Shown here one piece after another: positions 48,866-60,417 of a stretch of DNA of 64,000 nucleotides. The notes beneath the pieces are model-generated. The model saw only the letters and a program-made list of their open reading frames with translations. It ran no database searches and had not been told where the DNA came from. Within the stretch, counting starts at the first letter, position 1. Each line of letters opens with the position of its first letter. The position numbers were made by a program, and so were the translations under genes. Origin of the DNA: Sipunculus nudus. Taxonomy: Eukaryota > Annelida > Sipuncula > Golfingiida > Sipunculidae. Where the stretch lies: the NCBI GenBank assembly GCA_026874595.1, contig CM049320.1, positions 18,548,988 through 18,612,987 on the forward strand, given 5' to 3'.

Positions 48866-49929
48866 CAGTTCATTTAGATGTTGGATTCCTAGTTTTGAAT
48901 AGGTATATTGATTATTTCAATTGTTTTACCTGATTCCAAAAACCTAAGATATGTAGGAGACACATAATTCCAATGTAATAACCTATCTTTTATACCCTGT
49001 TGTATCTCTTTTTAAATACTGGACATGTTACCCCTTTATGTTGGAGTTTTTTTTCTTTGAGCTGAAACGGTCCTACGTTATTTTACAGAAAGAGCCAAAA
49101 AGTCACTTACAAAAGAGGGTATCAAGGTAAAAAAGGATTCACATATAAAAAAGTGAAAAATGAATATATCGACTGGTTATCTATTGATAATTTTAGCGGC
49201 GTTATGCTTATACCTGGCACGCAGAACCTTTTACGTCACATTGTACCAAGACCAACTCACAAGGTCATAACGGTGCTTAACAAAGTCAGCACGTATTTGG
49301 GGTCCTTTTCAGGTAAAACAAACGAATTTAAAATCTCAGTATATTGTCAAATAACATGATTGCTTTTAATAAAAAAAAATAATATAAAGTTTACGTAAAA
49401 TGTTTCCTGAAGTAAAAACATTTTGTCTGTTTACTTTTTTTTTTACAAAAAAAAAAAAAAAACACGAGGTTGTGTGATTTTTTCAAAACTGTTGGCACAT
49501 CTATGGCCACTGTCAACTCGGCAGTGACGTCACAAACTGGGAAATCCCCTGTGACTAAAAATTCTAAATCTCCGTAAAAGCACAGGATTTCTGCCACAGT
49601 CAGTGCCCAATTTTCAGGAGAGAATAAAAACAACATGCATTACTAGATCTGAGTTGTTGATAAAATTCAGTCGATGATGTCACATGTGTACCAGCCAGTC
49701 AAATCAGGGCAAAGTTTAGGATCTGGATGAAGTCCTTCATTCACATAACAAACGCACATGGAATTGGTGTATTTAACCTTAATAGTAAGAAAATATGCAG
49801 TGAAGAAAGATCGGAGAGAGAGAGAGAAAGAGAGTAAGAAGACAGTTTAGTGAGAAATGCGAAAACCAATCTGTCGCTACTGTTTGCAAATAAAAATGAA
49901 TGTATCTAGTTTAATGTAGTCTATTATCT

Positions 49930-50046
49930 CTTTTTGGTTTAAAAAGTTTTAAAGTTTCATTTAGTTTAAAACTTTTTAAACCAAAAAGGGATTCCTCGAT
50001 TAACCAAAAGTGTAAGTTTCATTTAGTTATACTTTTGGTTAATTGA
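49930..50046. other. Two adjacent hairpins with the same 11-nt loop
   Basis: Hairpin 1: arms 49930-49953 and 49965-49988, 24 bp, perfectly complementary. Hairpin 2: arms 49999-50015 and 50027-50043, 17 bp with one G-T pair, extendable by three pairs. Both loops are GTTTCATTTAG (49954-49964, 50016-50026). Copy A lacks both stems but has the related loop word gtttcacttag at 39290. Confidence 0.9.
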
Positions 50047-50390
50047 TATATTTAAACTTCGTGTAGATCTTTTTAAATTGTTATCGGTAACCGAGTTCTG
50101 AAATATGATCTAGTTCAGTTCTTCTCCTCGAGATGAAGGTAATCAAAAGAATCCAGTTTCGATATTTTTTTATTTAAATCATAGCATGATGCTTAATTAT
50201 ATCTATCTTTGACACAGTTTTATTTGGTCTGTATATTTTCTAATCAAAACACCATTTCATTGCATCATGGAATACATATTATGACAGTGATGTTGTTGTT
50301 GATATCACTAGATTTTGATTTTAGTTGTAAACAAATAATTCGAATAAACCTTACAAATTCTTACATTTTATCATTGCTTGTCACATATGA

Positions 50391-50394
<4 letters not shown>

Positions 50395-50422
<28 letters not shown>

Positions 50423-50470
50423 TTATATATAACATGCAACATATATAATGTGCAAGCTAACCCATATATA

Positions 50471-50518
<48 letters not shown>

Positions 50519-50545
50519 AACTGTATATATGTATGTGTGTGTTTT
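50395..50545. repeat. (CA)n/(TA)n compound microsatellites
   Basis: Short CA array then three TA arrays. Causes IYIYIY frames on both strands. Confidence 0.95.
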
Positions 50546-51142
50546 GAAATGAGATTTCTGAGTGGATACATTTCGAACCAATAGGCCTAACTACTTAAAG
50601 TTCAATTTTAGCAAACGCGTGAATTGATATAGTCATATGGAAGCGTTGATCATCTGAATTTAATAAATCTAAAATGTATTATTAACAAAACCTCGCGTAT
50701 TACATTACGGTGTAAGCAGATAAATATCATCATTTTTAAAGGTCTAAATTCGTGGTCTGAGTTCGTAGAGGCCCGAACGTAAGTGGTCCAAGATCTTCGG
50801 CCCCGTGGTCCGAGATCGTAGTGGTCCGATTTTTTTCACATGAGACCGAGCATGGGATATTCGCTAGGGATGTGAGAGTGCAAGTCATTGCAGCATCAAG
50901 GCAATGTTATATAGATGTACTAATTACATTACAGGGACCCATTGGCAATGTCCCAAGAGCTAAGTCAACTAGATTGTTAATTAATTCAAGGTCTCTGACA
51001 TCCTATTACGAAGGTGTAATAACTTTCCAAACTCAGAAGCTTTGGGTTACTTAACACATGGAATGGGATAGGGTGTTCTTAGGTGATTTTGGCATTGTAT
51101 TATCTTTTAAGTGTACTATTCATCAAGTCATCTGAAATACCT

Positions 51143-51390
51143 GAAATAGGGTCCTGGAAAGTGGAGTGATAAAACGCCCGGCTCTCTCTTGGGTTCCAAT
51201 CCCGGAGTTGCTATGAGAGTGGGTTGTTGTGGCCCATCCTAGGTCGGTGGTTTACTCCGGTCCTCTGGTTTTCCCAACCTCTACAGATTACCGAACGCCA
51301 TCACCTCAGTCATGGAGAGAGCCTCGTATTAGTTATTATTACTAGTTGTATAATCAATGCATGTAATATAAATAAAGTTTTTAAAAAATA
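51143..51390 (+). mobile_element. tRNA-derived SINE, family 2, in copy C
   Basis: tRNA-like head with A-box-like 'gtggagtgataaaacgcc' and B-box GGGTTCCAATCCCGG. The body is 'taggtcggtggtttactccgg' and 'acgccatcacctcagtcatgg', and the tail is 'ataaataaagttttta'. Flanked by AAATACCTGAAAT and AAATACTTAAAAAAT. Orthologous insertion in D at 56170-56385. Confidence 0.85.
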
Positions 51391-53164
51391 CTTAAAAAAT
51401 CTCTGACATTTGTTGTGACGTGATACAGATCATTATGGCTGCATATTTTTTTTTATCACAAGCGGTGTTTATGTACTTCTGTTCTTCTTTTACTTCACAC
51501 ACAATGTTTTTGTAGTGCCATGCTCCTCGGTCTGTCTGTCTGTCGGTCTCTCTCCCTGTATTTAGTGTTAACTGATTTTCCTATGGAGAAAAGTTATCAA
51601 AGCAACAATTAATTTAGAAGCAAAGCTCATTGATATTGGAATGAGTTTAAAAATCAGGAAACACGTTGAACGTATAAATAAGTCTCTAAATTTACCTATA
51701 TTCTAAAAATAACATATTATACAAGCTGGTTGTGCCCGGCATTTCGCTGACAGAGAAGACCTGATAATTACTGACAGAATACACTTGATGTTTATCGCAT
51801 GAATTGTGACGTGGCAGCATATCCAGGGGCACTATATTCCAAGCCGTCTTTGTGTATGTCCTTGCGTAACTAAATTAGTTTTCATGACCAAAATGGAGAT
51901 ATTACCTTAAACATGAACTGACCAGGCAGGGTCATCTTAATTAGATAAAGTTATATTAAACATAAGGAGGTTTTGCACCTTATTATATCATTTTATATCA
52001 AGTGTTTTGGGGGGGGGGGGAGTAGAATTATTACAGGATTTGGATTGATCACAATGTGGAAACCTTGGTATCATCACTTTGATTAGGACTATTACTAAAA
52101 TCGAGAATCATAACTCTACATATATCAATTGACTGCAAATTATGCAGCGTAGGTATCCATTGCGACTGATACCTGGAGATAACTGGAGAACGTTAATCCT
52201 GTACCGGACAAGAAATCGTATTTAATCAAATATTGTGTGTATGACAGGGAAACATATGCATTCGGGGACAGTAAATGTTAATGTACTCTAATGAAAAAGA
52301 TATGTCGCTGAAAATCCTGCTTTAGTGCCTAAACCGTACTCACTTCAAAAGTTTGGTTTTCTAGGGCCTGGGAGTTTTTCCTGAAGTTTGGAAAATCACC
52401 AGGTGATGCTTATGATTCATTATTCCCCATACAGAGGATTTGTCTTGGATGTCAAGACAAACACAACATATCTTGACTCTGCGCTGGAGGTTGATAAAGG
52501 GTATGACGTTTAATGTGCACGGGGAAACCTAAGGAAATTCCTGTTTATTTTCTTTTTTTTTTTTACAGCTTGAGAGGAAGACCTACCTGATTCGACTGTT
52601 TAAGGGACATAAGATGTTAAAAGGGTATGTTATGCTACCATATGATGAAGATATGTTTGTATACTTATATATCTGGCACTTTTTTAGCTGAGATATTATA
52701 GTAATATTTTCCACTGGAATATTTCCAGTTTTCAAACACCTTTTACTAGTGCTCTCTAGGAGAAGCATAAGGAGAGTGCATGGAAGCTAGGGCTACATTT
52801 AAAAAATAAAAAAATAGTTTCATGTTTATAAGATTAAAAGTTATTTGAGTTAAATATGAATATAAGTATACGATATTGATGATAAGTGCTATTCAGTTTT
52901 ATATGGTGACATTTTTATCTGATTTTATGTGACTCATGTTATCCATACTCTTGCCACTACAAACATACATTACTGAGACTTTGCGAATGTTTATATTTCG
53001 CTAAGGGATTATTGTAGGTATTATTAAACATCTGACAATTAAGGTCCTGTTCCCTGAGAAAAATATGCTTTATCGATAAAATAAAAATGTTCTTTTTTTT
53101 CAATATATATTGGATTACATTCAACCTACCAATATTTATAATATGGGCCATTTACAAAAGCGTC

Positions 53165-53450
53165 ATTGATTATAAAAAGGGCATTCAGCTTTGCTGCTCC
53201 TAAACTCTGGAACTGTCTACCAAACACATTGAGAATCTGTTCAAACTTGTCAGAATTCAAAAGCAAAGTGAAATTTTAATCTTAATTTCATATTCAGAAA
53301 CTCTTAATGCTCATAACTTAATTATTATTTTATCATTTTTGTATATGTATCAGCGCTTTAGAGCATGCATAGCATGGATTTTATGCTTTATAAATTATTA
53401 GTATGATTATTATTATTATTTATTATTAATATTACTATTATTATTATCTA
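53165..53450 (+). mobile_element. LINE 3' end in copy C
   Basis: The plus strand encodes FSFAAPKLWNCLPNTLRI, then SNLSEFKSKVK, a clear LINE ORF2 C-terminal tail. A 'gagcatgcatagcatggattttatgc' 3' UTR and (ATT)n near 53405-53450 follow. Present in both B and C, so it was inserted before their duplication. Confidence 0.85.
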
Positions 53451-54169
53451 TACTAGTTCAATTAGATGTTAGATTCCTATTTTGGTCTATGTATATTAAA
53501 TATTTCAATTGTTTTACTTGATTCAAAATCCCTAAGATATGTAGGAGACACATTATTCAATTTTGGACTCACTGTGATGACATTTCTTTAATACCCTGTT
53601 TGATCACTAATAAAATACTGGATATGTTACTCCTAAATGTTTGAGTTATTTTATCTTTGAGCTAAACGGTCCTACGTTTTTTACAAAGGGAGCCTTATGG
53701 TATTTGGTATGCCCCAGTGATGGGTTGCTTCCTTTCTTCTGGGAGAGTTTTCATTTGACTCTTACATGCTTCTCGTGGCGAACTGAAATTACCCGGATCT
53801 CCAAGGACCAACAATATTCTACTAGTGTTTCTATTATATTATCTTCATAATGCCCAGGCTGTGCGGTACATGCTTGCTTGTTTCATAGTGAAGGGCTGAT
53901 ACTTCCCTTGATATCATGTTCCACTTATATACACTTATATTCATTAAATTTTTTGTACATCTATCAGTTATTGTCCATGTGTATAGTAATGAGCGGACGT
54001 TTTCTTATTATATGCTAAGTACAAAAAAGAACCTGGGACAAGGTGCCGTGGACCTTAGGATGCAAACCTTGACAATCAGCATGACAAAAACACAATGAAT
54101 ACTAAAGTAAAAATAGTGTTCATATCAATTTTGTTGTCATAATACTTTTATTTACATTTGACCCAAATA

Positions 54170-54480
54170 AAAAAATAATAAAAAATGTCTGAAGTAAAAA
54201 CTGAGTCTAGAATGTCAAACTTTCTGAAGCGAAAAATAATTATATCAATTGTAAAGGGAAGTTCTGAAGTAAGGAAAAATGGCTCTAGTGTGAATTAAGG
54301 TCTGAAGTGTGAATAGAAGTCTCAAGTATAACAAATGTCTCAATAATAAAATTTCAAGGGTGACAAAAAGGTCCCATTGGTAAAAATTCTTCATTGAAAA
54401 TCATGTTATAAGAGTAAAAATATTCTCTGACAACTAAGAGTGTAAAAAAGCATACAGTGTCAAAGAGGTCTTAAACGTAA
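54170..54480 (+). repeat. Degenerate 'gtctcaagtgtaaaaaaag' minisatellite, copy D
   Basis: Collinear with the A and B blocks but more diverged. Confidence 0.6.
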
Positions 54481-56156
54481 AAAATCATGTCACTTACAAA
54501 ACAGGGTATCAAATTAAAAAAGGTTTTACATACAATAAAAAACAAGTAAAAATTGAATATATCGACCGATAATCCTTTGATAATTATAGGGACTTTATGC
54601 TTGTATCTGGCACGCAGAATATTTTACGTCGTATTATACCAAGACTAACTCACAAGGTCAGAACGGTGCCTAACAAAGTCAGCACGTAATTGGAGTCCTT
54701 TTCAGGTCAATCAAACGTATCCCAAATCTGGTTATATTATCAAATAACAAAATTGCTTGTAAAAAATATTGATATAGATTTTACATAAAATTTGCCTAAT
54801 TCCTGGAGCAAAAACATGTTTACCTATTTATTTTTTACAAAAAAAAAAACATGAAGTTGTGTGATTTGTTAAAGAAAAAACTATTGACACATCAATGAGC
54901 ACTGTCAACTCGGTGGTGACGTCGCACAGTGGGATATCCCCTGTGACTAAAACCTTTTAGATCTCATCAAAAGCTTAAGATTTCTGATACTACCAGTCCC
55001 TAATTTTCAGAGAAGGATAAAAACATCATGTATACTGCAAGGTTTAAGTCAATTCTAAATTTTCCCCGCGACGTCATACTTCACACCAGCCAATCACATC
55101 AGGGTCCAGTCTCTGTTCTGGATGAAATCTACCTGCACATACCAAACCCAAGTTCTATTACGTTATCCTAACCTCAAAGACGGGTGTGTGGTTATACATG
55201 GGGTTAATGGAGATCTCGGACCTTTGCAATCCCCGCCCACACGATGTCGGACCACGTACCACAATGTCGGACTACCAGTTCGACCAGGTTCCACATTTCA
55301 TCTTTTCTCTCTACCTCTATCTCCCTACATATTTTCCTTTATTTCGTGACTCCCTTTTCTTCTGTAATTTCTTCAGCACTTTTTGTTTATTCTCAATATA
55401 ACTTTCTTTCCTCCTTTAACTGCTCTCTCTTTCCTTCAATGATCTCTCTCCTCTCTCTCTCTCACACACACATATACACTAACACATGGTCTTCAACTAG
55501 AACGAATGCATCAACGTCATACTCAGGTCGAATTACAGTTATATATAAATTAAGGGTAAGAAGATATGCAATGGAGGATGATTTGAAGGAGAGAGAGAGA
55601 GACAGACAGACAGAGATACAGAAAAGACAGTAAAGAAAGTAAAAAACCAAAGGAGGAAAGCAGGCTCTCTACTAACCTCAATTAAGGAATTATTAAGACT
55701 GGCTAGCCATATATATGGATTGGAATTTATTGAGATGTGTGACTCATCACAATGAATGGAAAGTTGTATGGAATTAGCCTTTCCGATGGGAAAAAGATGC
55801 CTTTTCTTTAAGGGTAGTTTAATATAATGGTAAAGTCCATTTGAATGAACGTATTTTTAAATAAATAAAATATATTATAAATAAATATTATACATATATA
55901 ATATTTGAATAAATATGAGCCAGTATATTAATATACTTATAATATGATAGTCCACCAGATTAACGGCTTGGTACAAAATTAAACATGCCTTTCTGTGCAT
56001 TTATTTGCCTAAGACGGGCGTAAGGCGATAATACGACCCATGTTATTTGACAACTGCAGATACACAATGAAAAAATGTTGTGCCATACGCAATGTATAAT
56101 ACTGGGATTTTCCGTTATAAGATATGTTTTAAGTGTACTTTTTGTCAAATAATCTA

Positions 56157-56398
56157 AAATACTTGAAATAGGGGCCTAGACAGTGGAGTGGTAAAACGCC
56201 CGACTCTCTTTTGGGTTCCAACCCCGGCGTTACCATAAGTGTTGGTTGTAGTTGCCCATCCAAGGTCGTTTTTTTCCGGGTCCTCCGGTTTTCCCAACCT
56301 CTACAGACTGCCGAACGCCATCATCCAAGTCATGGAGCCTCGTTTTAGTTTTTTTACTAGTTGTACAATCCATGCAAGTTTGTAAAAATACTTAAAAT
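56157..56398 (+). mobile_element. tRNA-derived SINE, family 2, in copy D, with target duplication
   Basis: Same element as in copy C. Begins after AAATACTTGAAAT (56157-56169) and ends before AAATACTTAAAAT (56386-56398), a 13-bp target duplication. B-box is GGGTTCCAACCCCGG. Confidence 0.9.
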
Positions 56399-56399
56399 C

Positions 56400-56742
56400 A
56401 ACCGGCTTCTGTGACTCAGGGGTAGAGCGCAGGACTTAAAGCGGGAGAATGTGAGTTCGAATCTCAGCCGAGGCGGGGAGATTTTTACTGGTCGGCCCTT
56501 ATCCAGGGTGAGCGCTCTGCAGGCTTAATGGAAAGGCCGTGTTTCACTCACAAACGAGTGCGCCTTTCGGGGGCTACTCGGTGGGATGACCAAGCAATGG
56601 GGATGATTACACACCAAGGGCCCGTGTGATACTGCCCTATCTGTCACGTGGTCCGAAACCGGAATGGAATCCTGCAGATGTACTTATATGTAGTTAAGTA
56701 AGCATTTAAAAATGGAGGAGGTTATCTCCACCAAAAAAAAAA
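56400..56742 (+). mobile_element. tRNA-derived SINE, family 1, inserted in the 3' target duplication of the family 2 SINE
   Basis: tRNA-like head: A-box 'gtgactcaggggtagagc', B-box GAGTTCGAATCTC. The body and hairpin end ggaggaggttatctccacc match the copy at 5606-6000. Flanked by AATACTTAAAATC (56387-56399) and AATACTTGAAATC (56743-56755). Copy C has the uninterrupted site at 51387-51401. The head is not a functional tRNA gene: no clean cloverleaf 3' half beyond the T-arm, and it runs straight into the SINE body. Confidence 0.92.
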
Positions 56743-57755
56743 AATACTTGAAATCTCTGAGATTTGTTTTGACATGATACAGATTATTATGATTGCATAT
56801 TTTTTTTATCACATGTGGTGTTTATGTACTTCTGTACTTCATTTCACTCACAAACATTGCTTATGTAGTCCTATACTTTTCGGTCTCTATGTCCCTCTTT
56901 ATTCTCTCTCTCTCTCTCTCTTATTTTTCTCTATCCCTCTGTATTGAGTGTTAACTGATTTTCCTATGCAAAAAAAAAAATATTAAGAAAACAAAAATTA
57001 AATAAGAATTAAATTGCATTAATGTTCGAATGAGTTTAAAGATCAGGAAACACGTTAAACCTGTAAATAAGTCCCTAAATATACCTATATATTCTAAAAA
57101 TAACATTTTATACAAGCTGATTTTGCCTGACATTTCGCTCACCGAGACGACCTGATAATTACTGACAGAATGTACGTGTTGTTGATCGCAGGAAATGTGA
57201 CGCGGCAGCATATCCAGGGCAACTAAATTCAAAGCCGGCTTTGTGTATGTCCTTTGCGTAACTAAATTAATTTTCATGGCAACAATGGAGATATTACCTT
57301 TTACATAAACTGACTAGGCTGGGTCATCTTGATAAGATAAATGTGTATGTAACAGAAGGTTTTTGCACACTGCTTATATGTTACAGATCGCTAATCATAT
57401 ATGGCATGGATTCTTGAATTAAAAAAAAAACAAATTCATTTTATTTCAAGTGTTTTGGAGGGATTGGAATTACTACAGGGTTTGGTAAGATCACAATGTG
57501 GGAATCCTGGTACCATAACTTAGATTAGGACTGTTATTACTAAAACCCAGAATCATAACTCTACATATATCAACTGACTTTTAATCAGTTCCAGTTAATC
57601 AGTTCCCGCCGTATAAAAAGCTTCAAGTAAACCGAAGAATGTAAATCCTGTACTGGACAAACAAATCGTATAAGATCAAATATTGTGTGTATGACAGGGA
57701 AACTTATGCATTCGGGAGCAGAAAATGTTAATGTACTCACTGGAAATCCTGCTTT

Positions 57756-58165
57756 AAGGGGTGAACCCACCAAAGCCGACACGCGTCCGACACGTCTCTC
57801 GACACGCTTTACGAAACAGATGACGTCCAGTGTGTCGCGACGTCCGCCTGTGTCGTGGCAGTGGACCAGCTCACACGACACATCGTGGAGAAGCACACGA
57901 CACAAGAAGCATGTCGGCTTCGCATCGCGGGCCTTGCGACACGATCGAACATGTTCGATTTGTCGTGCGATGAAAACGCGTTTCGGGTTGCGTCGGTTTC
58001 TTCTCGACTCAACTCGACACGGATCGTGCAGTGGAACTGGACGTGCGACGCACTTTTCACCGCACATGCCGACACGCTGCACTACGTGGAGTGAGTGGGT
58101 CAATGTCAAGGTTACTTCCAGCCAATCAGGAGACAATTTTCTGTTGTCTCGCATCGGTCCTGCCT
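57756..58165. mobile_element. CpG-rich segment, possible MITE
   Basis: About 400 bp dense in CGACACG and its complement, with a central perfect palindrome ATCGAACATGTTCGAT (57944-57959). It lies exactly where copy D loses collinearity with C (after 'aaatcctgcttta'). Long frames on both strands (189 codons minus, 160 plus) reflect the lack of AT-rich stops. Ends ggggtgaacccacc and gagtgggtcaatg are only weakly inverted. Class unknown. Confidence 0.4.
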
Positions 58166-58275
58166 AGGACTGGGTATTAGTCTGCCTTTTAGGTACAATA
58201 CGTATTGCGATACACTCAATTCGATATCCGATATGTATTGACGATACGCTCCATTTTTCTTTGTATATCATTTCT
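58166..58275 (+). mobile_element. Possible hAT-like MITE end
   Basis: Begins 'ctaggactgggtattag', followed by repeated palindromic words (caatacgtattg, cgatac, tcgata). Resembles hAT MITEs with TAGGxCTGGG ends and subterminal palindromes. No matching right end found. Confidence 0.35.
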
Positions 58276-58645
58276 GCATAAAAGTTCCGAATATATAATG
58301 TTTCTTATTTTTTTTTAATAAACAGCATATTCACTATATTCTGCATTTATACTTGATATTGAATAAATAAAAACACAAAATCAGTTTATAAAACTGATAA
58401 AAAAAGCTTTATTTTATGTATCAGGTCCTTTAAAGCTGGTCCTTTAAAACAAAACACAAACCTGAGCAAAACCGCAGGGGCTGCTCTTCTTCTTTAGGGT
58501 GGATATAATCTCATACCAAGGGATGAGCCAAGTTTGTCGTTTGATAGAAGGCTTGAAATACGTAATATGTGGAGTACAAACTTTTCCAGACCCCGTTGCC
58601 TTAACCTCATTTACAGGATAGATTACTATACTTGGGCGGCAGGGC

Positions 58646-58985
58646 ACCATTTCGGCCGCCGGGCTACCTTATCACAACAAACACGGTTACATTTTAATCA
58701 GTACTAGGAAGCTTATTCAATCAGAAATATGATGGACGTAATAAAAAATATTTATTCAAATTATAATCAGTCATATTTATTAGAAACATGCGTAAGTAAA
58801 CATTTGGAATTACAACACACGTACGCGTACTTACATTGAATATTATAGAACATTACTATGTTCTGTAATTCGTTAACAAATATATATGAAAGGATTGCAA
58901 TCCAGGTTTCAATTGTCGTGACGTATTTAAAGGAAATCGTCTAAAGTTTTATTAACGAGCAATACCATTACTAATATCTCTCTTT

Positions 58986-59030
<45 letters not shown>

Positions 59031-59967
59031 AAATATAAATATATATAACATATATGTATATAATGTGCTGCATTTCTAATGACATGTGCACAGACGAAGG
59101 AGTATATAAACATGTTTGATATATCCTCTGATATATACGATTAAGTTTAATCATGTTATATTTCACTTTTCACTTCAATCCTAATGTTGATATGGTATAT
59201 ATTGATCATATAATATATCATAATTTTATTGTTTGTTAAAAAGTACATTGTGCTATTTGTAGAATCCATTTGAAATAAATACATTAAAACTTTTTTACTT
59301 GCTCGGCGATAATGGATGTTATGAATAAATGGTCAGTTGCAAGAGCACCCACCTCTAAAAAGCTGGCGACGTGCCGTTTCCCTGCATGTTCAATTTGTGT
59401 TCGACTATTATAGTTGGAGTAGTAGGTGAGTAGAAACTAATGGAGGTAGAGGTACAAGAGTGATTAACCAAGAAACGTTTTGGATTATCCCGGAAAGTCC
59501 TGTTTTTTTTAGTGTTTCCTTTTATTTGTTAGCAAGATGTTTATAGTTTTTATTTTTTATAAGACATATTTGTTTATATTTCGGGATAGAAAGTTTTCTT
59601 TCGGGATCTCTGTAAATATTGTTATGATTCAAAGTTAGATATCTTGCAGTATATTTAGATTTCGTTTGAATTGAATGAAACATAACATATGTGATTTCAT
59701 TAATTATCATATATGTAATTAAATGTGTATTAAAAGGTGTATAAAGCGTTATTTGTTTATTGATTACTGTTTGAGGTTGCTTACGTAGATGTTTTTGTTT
59801 AATTGTGTTTATGTAGATAGGTGTAGTGGTATGTGTGCGTTTGAGTTCTTCAAATGATTAAATTCACATTTAAGGTTTAATCAGCTTATCCGTGTACATG
59901 TTGTAATTAGGAAGCCCAGAAGAACGGCGGCTGGTGTATAACAAGTTAGCCCGGCGGCCGAAATGGT
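58646..59967. mobile_element. 1.3-kb element with 21-bp perfect inverted ends
   Basis: 58646-58666 (accatttcggccgccgg...) is the exact complement of 59947-59967. The interior is AT-rich with (TA)n at 58989-59025 and no transposase-like frame. No target duplication seen. The GC-rich end contrasts with the interior, and the same core word ggcggccgaaat recurs at 63410-63500. Confidence 0.6.
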
Positions 59968-60417
59968 TGATTAGCCATAGACAGGGTGTAGGATTTTTCC
60001 CACAAATAATAGAAAAAAGCACAGAAATTTAAGTTACCAAAATTGCCGAAAGATCAGTCCTTAATATTATACTGCCAGTCGAATAGTTAAACGTGATAAA
60101 CAGGGAGCTAGAAGGGTTGCGGCAGGCTACTGAGCTTCGCCTTATGTCGAATGTCCTTTAGCCCCTTAACACGTCTAAATGACTAAACCAAGTGTTGATC
60201 AGACGTGGTTACTGGCCCACGTCTGCCTCATTTAAGGGAAAGCAGAGGAGTGGGTTATCTTTGCGCCCGGCACTCAGGGACAGCCTACTTTTCAATAAGA
60301 TGACCTGTTAATGGGTCATTCCAATTATAGATAAAAGGGGTGGCAGCTATAGACACATCCGATCGTGACGTCACAGAAACTAGGTCAATGACCACGTGGT
60401 GCTCTGTAAGGCAAAAC

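Larger units (their letters stand above)
40600..48985 (+). repeat. Segmental duplication, copy B
   Basis: Matches A across most of its length (see copy A). Its last part, 47040-48985, matches C at 51735-53545. B-specific: about 430 bp at 43270-43700 absent from A, with weak flanking AGCGTA/AGCGCA. It retains the empty site for the A-specific MITE. Confidence 0.85.
49040..53545 (+). repeat. Segmental duplication, copy C
   Basis: 49100-49600 matches D at 54485-55020; 49500 matches A 38190 and B 45690. 49890-50320 matches A 39290-39640. 51735-53545 matches B 47010-48985. It contains a SINE (51143-51390), twin hairpins (49930-50046) and the sequence 50580-51060, where I see no gene. Confidence 0.8.
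54100..57755 (+). repeat. Segmental duplication, copy D (left part)
   Basis: 54120-54480 matches A 37490-37920; 54485-55020 matches C 49100-49620; 55120-55700 matches A 38300-38930; 57110-57755 matches B 47000-47650 and C 51720-52320. Collinearity breaks at about 57755 and resumes at 63510. The stretch 53550-54100 shows only a 'gagctaaacggtcctacg' word shared with 49060. Confidence 0.8.

Noticed and set aside
56403-56475. tRNA gene
   Set aside because: A- and B-box words are present, but the sequence continues directly into a SINE body with target duplications. It is the head of a retroposon. The same applies at 51145, 56170 and 5990.
57585-58154. 189-codon minus frame and 160-codon plus frame over the same DNA
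   Set aside because: Both strands and more than one frame are open at once, which is expected in a GC-rich, CGACACG-repeat segment lacking AT-rich stops. No domain recognised.
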